DNA of 64,000 bases, from positions 178,352,502 through 178,416,501 of the forward strand of contig NC_080541.1 of NCBI RefSeq assembly GCF_028640845.1, read 5' to 3'. Origin of the DNA: Ahaetulla prasina. Its lineage: Eukaryota > Chordata > Lepidosauria > Squamata > Colubridae. The notes under the pieces were generated by a model that worked only from the letters and a program-made list of their open reading frames with translations, searched no databases and was not told where the DNA came from. The translations under genes and the position numbers were made by a program. This document shows, in pieces, positions 23,471 through 34,800 of this stretch (positions within the stretch are counted from its first letter, which is position 1; each line of letters opens with the position of its first letter).

Positions 23471-25950
23471 GGCTAGCTTGGTTTCTAATAATAAGCCAAC
23501 AGTAGTGATTCTTGCTCATATTTGATAGTTTGACCTGATTATGATTGCAAATAATAGCTTATCACTTTTATTCAAATGTAATTACATTTTACTGAATTGG
23601 AAATGTTTTTGTCTCCTTCACAAAAAAATATTTTAGATCCCCTTTCTGAGCCTATCTCACTAGATGTCACCAACATGATCAAAATTGGCCTGCAGGTGAT
23701 TTGTAAGGATTTAACCTGTCATCTCAATGTGGGGAGCTATGACTTACTAAGAACTATTAATAGTGTAGGTTCCAGAGGAGAATATGATTGAAATAGAGCC
23801 CATTTACTTCTCCCTTTGGACATAACAGTCTTTCAAACGGCAGTTATATACCAGTTCTTTTGACTTAATCAGTTTGTTCATCTATTACAAGCTTTAGATT
23901 CTATAATTTTATATGATTGTTTGAACCATGACGTCCCCTTTGTAATCTATTTGTACTGTTAAGTCAGTTCTGCTTTATTGTAGCCTACTGAATGGTACTT
24001 CACTGAACTAGGGAAAATATTTATTTTAAAAAAACCTGACTTATTCTAAAATAAGTAGCTAGCTAATGGATATACAGTTGAACTAGTGGAAATTAGGATG
24101 TATGGTTCGTGGTCATAATGCTCTGAATATAAAATTGGGAGTTAGAACTTCTGTTTTCAGTGTTGTCCTCCATTTCAAGGGTATTTTCCCCACTGATCTG
24201 GATGTTCTGTACAACCTCACTTGGCAGAGCAAGCATAGAAGGATTCCAATCCCCTCCTCCATCTCTATGCATCAATATGCTATTGAGAGATTCTTCTCTG
24301 CATCCACGTGCATGGCAGTACCAGGCACAACACTTCTATGCAAGCAACTCATGTGGGTGTCGGGTTTTGTGCTGTTGACTTCAGAATGTCAGTGGGTTGG
24401 AGGTGTGGCCAAGGTAGGGGCTTGATGTGCCACATTACAATTTTGCCAGAATACTGTTTGTACAGGTGGGTGGAACTGGAATTTTGATATTAGATTACAA
24501 TAATAGATGATGAAGCACAACTGAGCTTTATTTCAATATATAATTCCAATTAACATTTCTGTGATTCCAGTTGGAAAATGCATAGCGAATGTGTTCCTAT
24601 GTAGATATTCAGATCTGCTCTATTGCAAGTGATGGGAGGAGAATGATTTTCTGATTCTTTATACTCTCATTTGAATTCTATAATACTAAAAATCTGTTAC
24701 ATTATTTCTTCTACCTAAAGTTGATGGCAGTTTAATTTTAGTGAGCAGATGCCAATTAAAACATTTTTCTTTCACACCAGTGAGGGGTGAGGGAGGGATT
24801 TCAATTTTAAAGACATTTTAACAACCTGTAGCATGTTGCTTATGAAAATTCCTACCGCACTGTTCCAGTCTGACCTGTTCAATGCTTTGGTATGCACTGG
24901 TGCCAGGGCAGAATGATATCCGGACAATATTGTATGGCCCCATAGTGTTTAGGAGTAGGATTTTGAGAATATTGCAGGTTTCAGTTGCATTTTCAGTTTG
25001 TTTAAGATATGAGAAAAAAGTGCTGTATTCTTGGTCTGGGTGTTTGTATGGAACAATTGCACCATACACTAGACTATGGGGCTGGGCTGTTTATGTGGCA
25101 GAATGCTGAGCAGAATTCCCTCCAGCTCCCAAACAGGCAGAGCAGGTTGGGCCCATGTAGGGACAGTGACTGCTCAATCTCCGTGTTCTACTGATTATGC
25201 AGGAAAGTGTATTGGACACTTCATTTCTCCCTCCTTCTCTGTGTACTATGTAAAAAAAGAATTATTTATACCTGATTAAATCTTAGCTTTTGTAATCATC
25301 TATAAGCAGGAAAATGTACATTATAGTACAGAATGTCCAGTGGGGAAAAGTAATGCTGCGAGTACTTATTACTGATATCTCAGTAATCAGTTTCCTATTA
25401 AATACAAAAGCATACAAGTTCTGCTTCCTTAAACTCTTAAGGAACTAATATGCCTATAGTATTTGTGCAATATGTACCCCTCAAGTGCTGTGCTCAGCTC
25501 TTATTCAGGAAAGTAAACTCTGGCGTTATACACCAGTGAGTCAACGAGTAGCCATTTCTCGTTTTGCCCTATTGCTTCAGTGGAGTACAGATGATTAGAC
25601 AGAAAGACAGGAAACTTGGCTTCTCTATAAGAAACCACAATATTCCTCAACATCAATTCAACATCAATTGCCATGATTTGAATAGTAAGGAGAGTTTGCA
25701 TTGCATTAGAGCCAGGTATAGGGGCCACCTGGGAATGGAAAGGATGGAAGATAAAAAAATGTATCTTGGCTTAAAGGAATTTCATAACACAGCCAAGAAA
25801 ACTACATGGATGAATCATAAATGTTTGGACAGAAAAAAACTAGTCTTATTTCCCATATTCACACAAAATCTATGATATGCCTCCCATTTTAAAGGTGAAT
25901 TGTTTCAGGGGAAAAAGTTAAGTCTTCCTTTCATGTAGATATTATACTTT
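23471..25950 (+). other. ELOVL1 intron 1, no feature seen
   Basis: Several short frames (for example 24102-24425 and 25728-25501) have no recognisable domains and no paired splice sites. Confidence 0.45.
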
Positions 25951-25954
25951 AGAG

Positions 25955-26127
25955 CAGGCATGTCTAACCCACAGTCTGTGAGCTACATGTGGCCCTGGAC
26001 AGCTAGTAATGCAACCCCACAACATTATTATGTGCATTTATATATATTAGCTATATTATATATTTTATAGGTGACTAAGACAATTCTTCAATGTGGCCCA
26101 GGCAAGCCAAAAGATTGGACATGCCTG
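25955..26127. mobile_element. hAT MITE
   Basis: Ends CAGGCATGTCTAACCC...TTGGACATGCCTG with an 8-bp duplication CTTTAGAG/CTTTAGAT (25947-25954 and 26128-26135). A related decayed copy lies at 28458-28559. Confidence 0.88.
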
Positions 26128-26204
26128 CTTTAGATATTTTGAAGCAGCTTTATTTGTACTTCTAACTTAGCTTCACTGTCAGAGTATATTCTTAAGTACA
26201 GTAT

Positions 26205-26500
26205 AAAAGGTAAAGGTTCCCCTCGCACATATGTGCTAGTCGTTGTTGGCTCTAGGGGGCGGTGCTCATCTCTGTTTCAAAGCCGAAGAGCCAGCACTGT
26301 CCGAAGACGTCTCCGTGATCATGTGGCCGGCATGACTCGACGCCAAAGGCACATGGAACGCTGTTACCTTCCCACCAAAGATGGTCCCTATTTTTTCTAC
26401 TTGCATTTTTATGTGCTTTCGAAACTGCTAGGTTGACAGAAGCTGGGACAAGTAATGGGAGCTCACCCTGTTACACAGCAGCACTAGGGATTTGATCAAT
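26205..26500 (-). mobile_element. Sauria-type SINE
   Basis: Reading the minus strand, a tRNA-like head (from about 26500) runs to a Bov-B-like tail that ends in ACCTTT units near 26205. The word CTAGGGGGCGGTGCTCATCTC is in the tail region. A plus-strand copy of the head is at 63812-64000. Confidence 0.85.
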
Positions 26501-26597
26501 AAGTACAGTATAATGATACCTATATACCTGTATAATGAGCCACCTATAATTGATGTGGACTGTTTATCTTAATCTTCGGTTTCTGTTGTACTTTTAG

Positions 26598-26689
26598 GGT
26601 TGTTCTGTTCTTCCTGGTCTTGCCTGACAAATTTCTGAAACACAAGAGAAGCCAAGAACAATTGGCAACTTGACACCCCTAGACTCCTG
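26598..26689 (+). other. Possible alternative 5'UTR exon of ELOVL1
   Basis: A pyrimidine-rich acceptor ending TTTTAG (26592-26597) and a donor CCTG/GTATGC (26690) bracket 92 bp of non-repetitive sequence in intron 1. No coding function is seen. This is based on splice signals only and is weak without RNA evidence. Confidence 0.2.
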
Positions 26690-27244
26690 GTATGCTTTCT
26701 CAATTTTTTTCTTAGTCCTAAGCTTGTCTTGATCTTCCACTGTTCATTCCCTTATAAATTCTAAAAAAAAAAAAAAGGCTGGATCCTCTTAAAGTGAGGT
26801 TGTTCTAAATTCCGTTGTTTATTCTTGTTGCATGATGTATACCAATATTGTTGATCCTTTTCCCATCAGTAACACCTTATTTTGAATTATCTGTATTCTG
26901 GTTGGATATATTAGTCTTTCTTGGCATCTTTCTAGGTTGAGTCACTATACCAAAAATAATATTTTAGGAAATGACTTGTGATTTTTCTTGTTCTGCATGT
27001 TTCTAAGGTTGGCTACTTAAATACATATTTTTAGTCATGTTGGAGTACTAATTAATATGCTGTCCTAAAAGCCATAATTACTCTGATATATAACCTGTTT
27101 GGTTGATCAACCAAATAAATTTCAGAAAGAAACAGTAGCATTTTTTATTTTGGTTTTACTGTTGCAATGTCTAAGGTAACATATAGTTCCATTTATATAG
27201 CATGTATTATTTTCTGATCATTTGAACCAGGTTAGGGTAATATG

Positions 27245-28110
27245 CAGGGATGAAATGCTACCAGGTTGGACAGGTTTGGACGAACTGGTAGCGGATATTG
27301 GGGTTGGTTCACTGAACCGGGCAGCAATCGCTGGCTGGCCATGCCCCCGAACTGGTCCGCGGCCCCCAGTCCTGCCATGCTTCCTTGCCTTCCACGCAGC
27401 CTTCCCGGCGTCCTGGTGGTCAGCTTGCGAAGGCAGGCAAACGGAAGGCCACATGGAAGGCAGGCAAGCATGGCAGGGCTGCGGGGAAAGGAGCTAACAG
27501 CCTACTCCCTTCCCTGCAGCCCTGTCATGCTTGCCTGCCTTCCTGGCGGTCCTGCACACCTGCTTGCCTTCCAAGGCCAGCGTCCAGCTTGGCCCGGCCA
27601 ATGGGTGGGCAGCCAGCCCTTGGTGGAGATGCTGCTGCTGCGTTGCTCCAGGACATGTGCAGCAGCCCCGGGGCCAGGACATCTGCCTGCCTTCCCGGAT
27701 CATTAGTGCGGTGCCACCACCCCTTTCAGCCCCGAGCAGCGGCTGCATCTCCACCAAGGGCCGCCCACCATCAGCCTTACCAATGCGCTACCTCTGTTGG
27801 GCATGCTGAATACACCAGTGGAGGATCTAGAAGGTAAGGCCAATGCTGGCAGGGGGAGGGAGACCCGCTGCACTCAGCTCCTCGGAGAGACATGGCGAGG
27901 CTCGCTCGCCTTTTGGGTCTGGCGTGCTCGGCTTCCATGGGTCCTTTGGCCACCTGCCACCTGCTTGCCTTCCCCTCTGCCTCGGGTCCTTCCTGCCCTC
28001 CCGTAGCACCGCTGTGCTGCTGCTGTTCATTTTCTTCCTTGTTCCACTGCAAAACAAAAGCGAACAGTGGCATGGTTGCTTCAGGAGGTTGCTTTGGGAA
28101 AGCGGATGTC
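27245..28110. mobile_element. Probable hAT-family element or fragment with a GC-rich interior
   Basis: Begins CAGGGATGAAATGCTACC, the left end of the CAGGGGTGAAATGC family, and continues as a GC-rich block with tandem and inverted CTTGCCTTCC-type words. No matching right end or flanking duplication was found, so the right boundary is a composition change only. It lies in ELOVL1 intron 1. Confidence 0.5.
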
Positions 28111-28457
28111 TGCACTCCTCTTAAAAAAGGGTGTTTAGTTTGGAAATATTTGATACTTCATTATTATTTTTTTGTTGAAGGAGCCAAGGTGCCTAAATTG
28201 TTTTTTGTTGTCTTTTCTTACTCAGCTAGAAAGTACTTTCTGTTTGCAGTCAGTTTGATTTGAGAGATGTAACCCATAATCCACAAATAATAATTTGGGC
28301 TGCAATTTCAAATGAATCAATTGCAGTATAGATAAAACCCATTCTAAGCCTACTGTTCCTCCTTGAGAAGGTCATGTGACTTGTATAACACATGCAGGCA
28401 CTGATTGTTTATATATACTGAAGGTTAAATGAGACTTTAGAGCTGCTTCCTGTAGAA

Positions 28458-28559
28458 CAGGTGGATCCAACCTTTTTGCTTGCTTGGGTGAAGATAAATT
28501 GTCTTGGGCCACATTAGTAGCCTGCATGTAGCCCTTAGGCTATGAGTTGGGCATGCCTG
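28458..28559. mobile_element. Decayed hAT MITE
   Basis: CAGGTGGATCCAACC...GGGCATGCCTG with an imperfect flanking duplication (5 of 8 bases). Related to the element at 25955. Confidence 0.55.
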
Positions 28560-28857
28560 CTCCAGACTGAATGTATCTGAATAGCTTTGTTTCACTTGTA
28601 CTTTTTTTTACTTGTGGGTACTTGCTATCAGTACTGTGAAAATCATTTATAGAAAAAAAAAGATGTGTTCAGCAAAAATAAGAATTAAATCATTTATTTC
28701 ATCCCAAAAATAATTATGCTTTATTGAGAATTGAGTAATAATATAGAACTATTCATTACTTGCATCCAAATAAAAGCATGATTTGCAGGTTGTCCAGTTC
28801 TAGTGCACTGACTAACACTTTCACTTCTTATGCAGAACAGCGACTAATACTGTTACT

Positions 28858-31800
28858 ATGGATGTGTTGGTGAACAGGTATCGAGACTTCATGAAGGGAG
28901 CAGGTGAGCAGATTTTAGTTGAATGACTGAAACTATTTTTTGTTTTGTTTTTAATCCTTTTCCTCCCCCAAAAGGAAACAGGTTTAGGCTGATAATTGAA
29001 TTTACTGAGGAAGATGATCTAAAGCTACATATTTGTGTATTGCAAAGGTTATGCTTTCAGTATTTCAATAATTGGAGTGTTCCCCTTGAGCAGCAATAAC
29101 TACAAGTAAATGTTTCCAATAACTGTTGATCAGTTCAGTATATTTTCTTGGAGGAATTTAGCCCATTCCTCCTTACAGAACAGCTTCAACTCAGGGATTT
29201 TAGTGGGCTCCCTTGCATGAATTGCTCACTTTAGGTCTTTCACAATATTTCTACAGGCTTAAGTTCAAGACTTTGACTTGACCATTCCAAAACATTAACT
29301 TTCTTCTGTTGTAACCGTTTTTTGGTTATATGATTGAGTTTTTGGATTGTTGTCTTGCTGCATGACCACTTCCTCTTGAGCCGCAGTTCACACACATATA
29401 CCCTGACATTTTCCTGTAGAATTTGCCAGTACAATTCAAAATTCAAAATTCCATCAATGATGGCAAGCCAGAGTCCAGAGTTAGCAAAGCAATCCCAAAC
29501 TGGTATTATCAGCACCATATTTCGCACATGGGATAAGGTTCTTTGGGTAGAATGCAGCATTTGTCTTTTGCAAAACTTAATACTTTTTATTCAAGCCCAA
29601 AAGTTCTATTTTAGTCTCATTTCTCCATAGAACATTCTTCCAATAGCCTTTCAGATTATCCATATGGTCTTTCACAAACTATAGCTGAGCAACAACTTAT
29701 TTTTTGGAGAGAATTGGTTATCTCTTGATGCACACCATTTCTTTGTGGAAATTAAAACAATTTTCTGGCCAAAGTATATGTATTATGTGTAGAAAAATGA
29801 AGCTATGAAATGACATAGGAAAATTGTGTTGGTTTTTAAAAACAATTTTCATACTAGATATGGTCCTGGCCCATTCTGTGGGCAGTGTCTCTTCTTGAAA
29901 TATCCATGAACAAAATAATGGAACAGTCCAACCTGCACAATTAGCAGACAAAAAAGGAGGTGACAGCTGAGTAGCACAGCACAAGACAAGACCACCTTTA
30001 GGCTAAGGCTGATAGGTACTTGTCCTAGGTACACAAAGCATAGAGGGAACCAACACTGACCCTCCTTCTGAATCATTCTAAAAAAGCAAATCTTGTAATA
30101 GCCGGAGCTGGCACTATCAGTCAGTGTGAGGGGGCCTCCTACACTCTCGAACCAGCACTGGCACAAGACCTTTGGCTAATTGTCGCGATGAGAATACACG
30201 TTTGGCCTTCCCTTGGCAAAAACAGCATAGCAAGAAATTGTAGACTACTACTAATTGCATCAAAGCAATGTCTTTGGTACTGTCTATTGTAGTGGCTGTC
30301 CAGAGTTTTGTGGTCTTATGAATGCTGACGTTTAGTTCCTTAGACATTACTCTTGGGTTCTTTGAGATCTCTTGGCATATTAGACACTTTGCTTTTAGTG
30401 TGAACTTGGCTAGTTGAACATTCCTGAGGAGGATAACAGTGGTAATGAACTACTTCCATTTGTACAATGACAATGTACATATTGTCTGACAATGGACTGG
30501 TGGAGTCCAGATTCTTTGGAAAGTTGGTAAGCTCTTCTAGCCTGGTGAGCATCAACAGCTATTTTTGGAGTTCCTTAGATACCTCCTTTGTTTGATCCTT
30601 GACACATTTCCACATTTCTGTGTTGTGAAGATCATACTTTGAAAATGAATATCCAGAATTCTGTTCTTTCAATAGACAAGAATTCCTACCTTTCCACTTG
30701 ATTATTGTCCCATTGACTGAAATGCCTGACTCTAATTTCCCCCTGAAATGAATTCTTCAAAAGTTCAGATACTTTTGCCACATAGCTTTGGATCATTTTC
30801 CTCAATAAATCAATGAGCAAGTATAATGTTTTTGACTTATTTGTTTTAATTTCTCTTATCTATTTTTGGTACTTGTGTGGATAAGCAATCATGTTTTAGG
30901 TCATATTTATGCAGAAATGTTCAAAAGGATTCACAACTCTTTAAATACCACTATCGCTAAAAAAGCATCTACTCCAAGTGCATTGGCTACTGATAACAAA
31001 AGATTGAATGTGTTCTCAAGCACAAAATTTAAGAGAAAATTTCTATAAAATTTTTTATAGATGGCATTTAAATCCAAAAAAATTGGCATGTATGTATCCG
31101 AATTTGCAAGCTAAATGTTGGAGATGTGATTGTGATGATGCTACTTATTATCATATATGGTGGACTTGTAAAAAAATCAAAGCAATTTGGATGAAGATTT
31201 GGTGGATTATGCAAAATATTTTGAAAAAGAAGATAAAGTTTACCCCGCAACTGTTTCTTTTGGGTATAATTACGGACTGTATGTCAATAGAGACTAAATT
31301 AATTTTAAATTTAATATCAGCAGCCAGACTATTGGTGGCGCAATATTGGAAGATTTGCCTACTATTGAAGAATGGACATTAAAAGTAACGAACTTAGCGG
31401 AAATGGCAAAAATTTCAGCGTACTTGAAAGATCATTCACAAGAAAGATATATATTGGAAGGGGGAAGGTGGATTGATTATGTTCAAAATAAATATCAGAC
31501 TAAAAAGTATCAAATAGCTTATGAATGAATAGAAAGTAATAATTGTATTTGTATATATTTTTCTTTTGTGTATGGGAAAAGGGAGTTATGGTTCTATGGG
31601 AGGGATTGGAGTTTATGAATAGTTAGCATAATTTAGCTTATGATTGTTAGATGTTATACCCTGTATTTTGCTCTGGGAAGTCCGGGGTGGGGTGGGGTGG
31701 GGGGGTGAAAGGGGTGGAGGGGAGAGGGTGGGGGTGGAGGGAGGAGAAGGGCATGTATTTGTTAAAAATTTTTGTAAAACTTTTTAATTAAAAAAAAAGA

Positions 31801-34800
31801 TTGAATGTGTTGCAGGATTCTTATATATTTTTTTCCACAGACCCCCGGATTGCTTCATATCCACTTATGGATTCTCCTTGGCCTATGATGGGTATATTAC
31901 TAGGTTATGTCTATTTTGTATTATCACTGGGGCCACGGCTCATGGCCAACAGGAAACCTGTGAATCTTAAGAAGTTCATGATACTTTATAATTCTTTTTT
32001 GATGGCACTATCAGTTTACATTGTTTATGAGGTAAGCTTCTCCCTGAATTAAATTTTATCTGTAGCTCTTAGATATACCATTGTTGCTTACACTGACTTT
32101 CCAACATCAGTATGAGTTCAGAAAAGAGATATGAAACTTTTATCATTCTAAACGTTTTGCAAAAATGCAGCCCCCTATTTTTGTTTTGAAATATATAGCA
32201 TACACCTAAATTGTCTATAATAATTATATTTAAAAAACACAATTTCTGACTAAAAATCTCACTAGCTCACTATTGCATGTTCAAATTACCTGCTTTAGCA
32301 ATAAGTTGGAAAGATATTTATTCTTTCTTACTTAGACACAATTTCTCTATGAAAGAGACAGATGCAACATTTTCACATCTAGGATCTATAAGCAAAGAGA
32401 AATATAAATAGTTATACTTTTCTGTAATATGTGAAAGTTACCCCAAGACATATAAATCAGTGAAGATTAGGTAGAAGATTCAGTTCAACAGAACATTTCA
32501 GGCTCTTCAAATTTTTAAAAAATGTTTTCTCAAAATGAGAGTGTTTTATATTTGAGATAGGTATTAAAATTTGATGCAATACGAGGACTTATTTCCATAA
32601 ATTTTGAATTTTTGTACTAGCAAATGACATTGTAAAAGTAAATGATTATTAATAGGCAATCTTGCAAGCTCATTTTATAAGTTAGACAGCAGAATTTTTA
32701 CTAATAGGCCACTATCATACAAGGTCACGTATTTTTACCAGCTGTTATGCTGAATGAATCCTTTTTATGTTTTACTGTGAATTCACATTTTTCCCAAGTA
32801 GAATAACAGGATTTGTCTTGCTATGAAAGAATACAATGTTATTTCTGATATTTCATTTTCTTTTTTCAAAATTATATCAGTTAGTGTTATTCAGTAAGAT
32901 AAATATAGTACATGACAATTATGTCTTAAAAACCTACTTTGGTGTTAATACAGAATAAGTATAATGGTTGCATTGTAGCAGTATAATATGTAAAAACATT
33001 GCTTCACTAAAATATTTGAAGTAAAATTTCTCAAGTAAAAAGACATGTGCATATTAGTTATTAAATGCATTGATATTTGAAATTTTTGTAATGTTTGGTC
33101 TGACCCTGCTCACCACATGAGACCTAGAAAAGAAAGCTGCTATGAACTGTGATGTTATTGGAATGTAGTTTTAATGAAGAAGAGGTCTGGGAATGATGAT
33201 TTCTAACAGCATTTTTTTATAGTTTTTAATGTCAGGCTGGCTAAATGGTTATACATGGAGATGTGACCCTGTTGATACATCCCAGGATCCTAAGGCTCTT
33301 CGGGTAAGCTTGTTTTTCATTTTCCTGTCTTGTTCTCTCTTCATTTTCTCTGTACTCTTTCTCTTATATGTTGAGTCTCTTTTCTTTGGTTTTTAATACA
33401 GCCTTTGGTGAAGGTGTTCTAGGAAGAGTGTTGAGAAGGGAGACTATAAAGGGAGAGAAAAGTGGGAGAGAAAGATGAGATTTTAATTTTGTGATGGCTA
33501 ACTTTTTACCTTGTCTCTAGATGGTCCGTGTAGCATGGATCTTCATTTTCTCCAAAATCATTGAACTGATGGATACAGTAAGTGACTCTGAACTTCTGAT
33601 GATTGATCCTATTTTTCTAGTTAAAGCATAGGTGTTTTTCACCCAGTATTTTTCCATGGTGGCCACTCAAGTCTACTTATTCTTCCAATATTTATATTCT
33701 CATAAAATTATAGTGGTCAATCTTTGCACACTTTGCTGCATTTATGCAGCAGGATGTTCTGGGTGGGTCAGGCTATATGCTTTCTGATAAATACAATTAT
33801 TGCTAAAAGATTGTCTAGTAGTAATTTGATGGCCATATTTTGAGGATTGCATTGTGGACTTTTTTCTCTAATTTAAATTTGGTATAGATGGATCAGGTAT
33901 AAATAGACGTAGAAATACGCTACTAGCCAAAACCTACATCTCACAATGCATTGTTTTTCCAGGTGATCTTTATCCTAAGAAAAAAGAATGAACAAGTTAC
34001 CTTTCTGCATATTTTCCACCATTCAGTGCTACCTTGGAGCTGGTGGTGGGGTGTGAAATTTGGTCCAGGTAAGATTTTAAAGGAGGATTTACTCCAGAAC
34101 TTGATTCCAAGATTTGAAAAAAAATTGCATCCATAATTATTTTCAGATATCTCACATGAATACATGCAGTGTATGTATCTTCTCATTATAGGTATATGTA
34201 CTCGAACATATAGTTTATCTATCCAAGTTATTATTGGAACAACAAAACAGTCTCGGACTTTCAACTATCTGCCCTCATCTGCTTCCTTTATTAAAGTAAT
34301 GTTTAGATAGTAGAAGTCTGGACCTTTTCAAACCTTTCTGTTTTGATATATGTAGATTTTAAAGTCTTTCTTCTTTTATTTTCCTGTCATCATTAAAGTC
34401 CTAGCTATTACATGTGTTTGAAGAGGTTGACTCAGCCTTCCATCCTTCCGAGGCCAATAAAATGGGGACCCAGATTGTCGGGGGCAATATGCTGACTCTG
34501 TAAACTGCTTAGAGAGGGCTGTAAACCACCTATGAGGCGGTATATAAGTCTAAGTGCTAGTGCTATTTCCAGTATTTTTTATTTATTTATTTATTTATTA
34601 TTTAAATTTTATACCGCCCTTCTTACCATGCTTCCACGTGAAAGATCTGTGTGTGTATTCGTGTGTATTTATGTATATATTTGTGTGTGTGTATGTATAA
34701 TTGATGTATTTTTTATAAAAAAGTCATACACACAATCACAGAATACTAGAATTTTTCTACAAATATCAGTATAATAGTTAAACATATGATAAATGGTTAT

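Noticed and set aside
25501..25728. 75-codon minus-strand frame with protein-like composition
   Set aside because: No paired splice sites or recognised family; single short frame in intron 1 of ELOVL1.
26205..26500. Possible functional tRNA gene
   Set aside because: The tRNA-like segment is the head of a Sauria-type SINE with a Bov-B-like tail; no cloverleaf is evident.
27222..28263. Many frames of 70-150 codons on both strands
   Set aside because: GC-rich repeat-like DNA with repeated Cys/Leu/Pro patterns in all frames; treated as element interior.
31801..32052. Open frame that starts inside the L1 target duplication
   Set aside because: The real coding part is the exon 31841-32031; the extra N-terminal residues come from intron sequence read through the acceptor.
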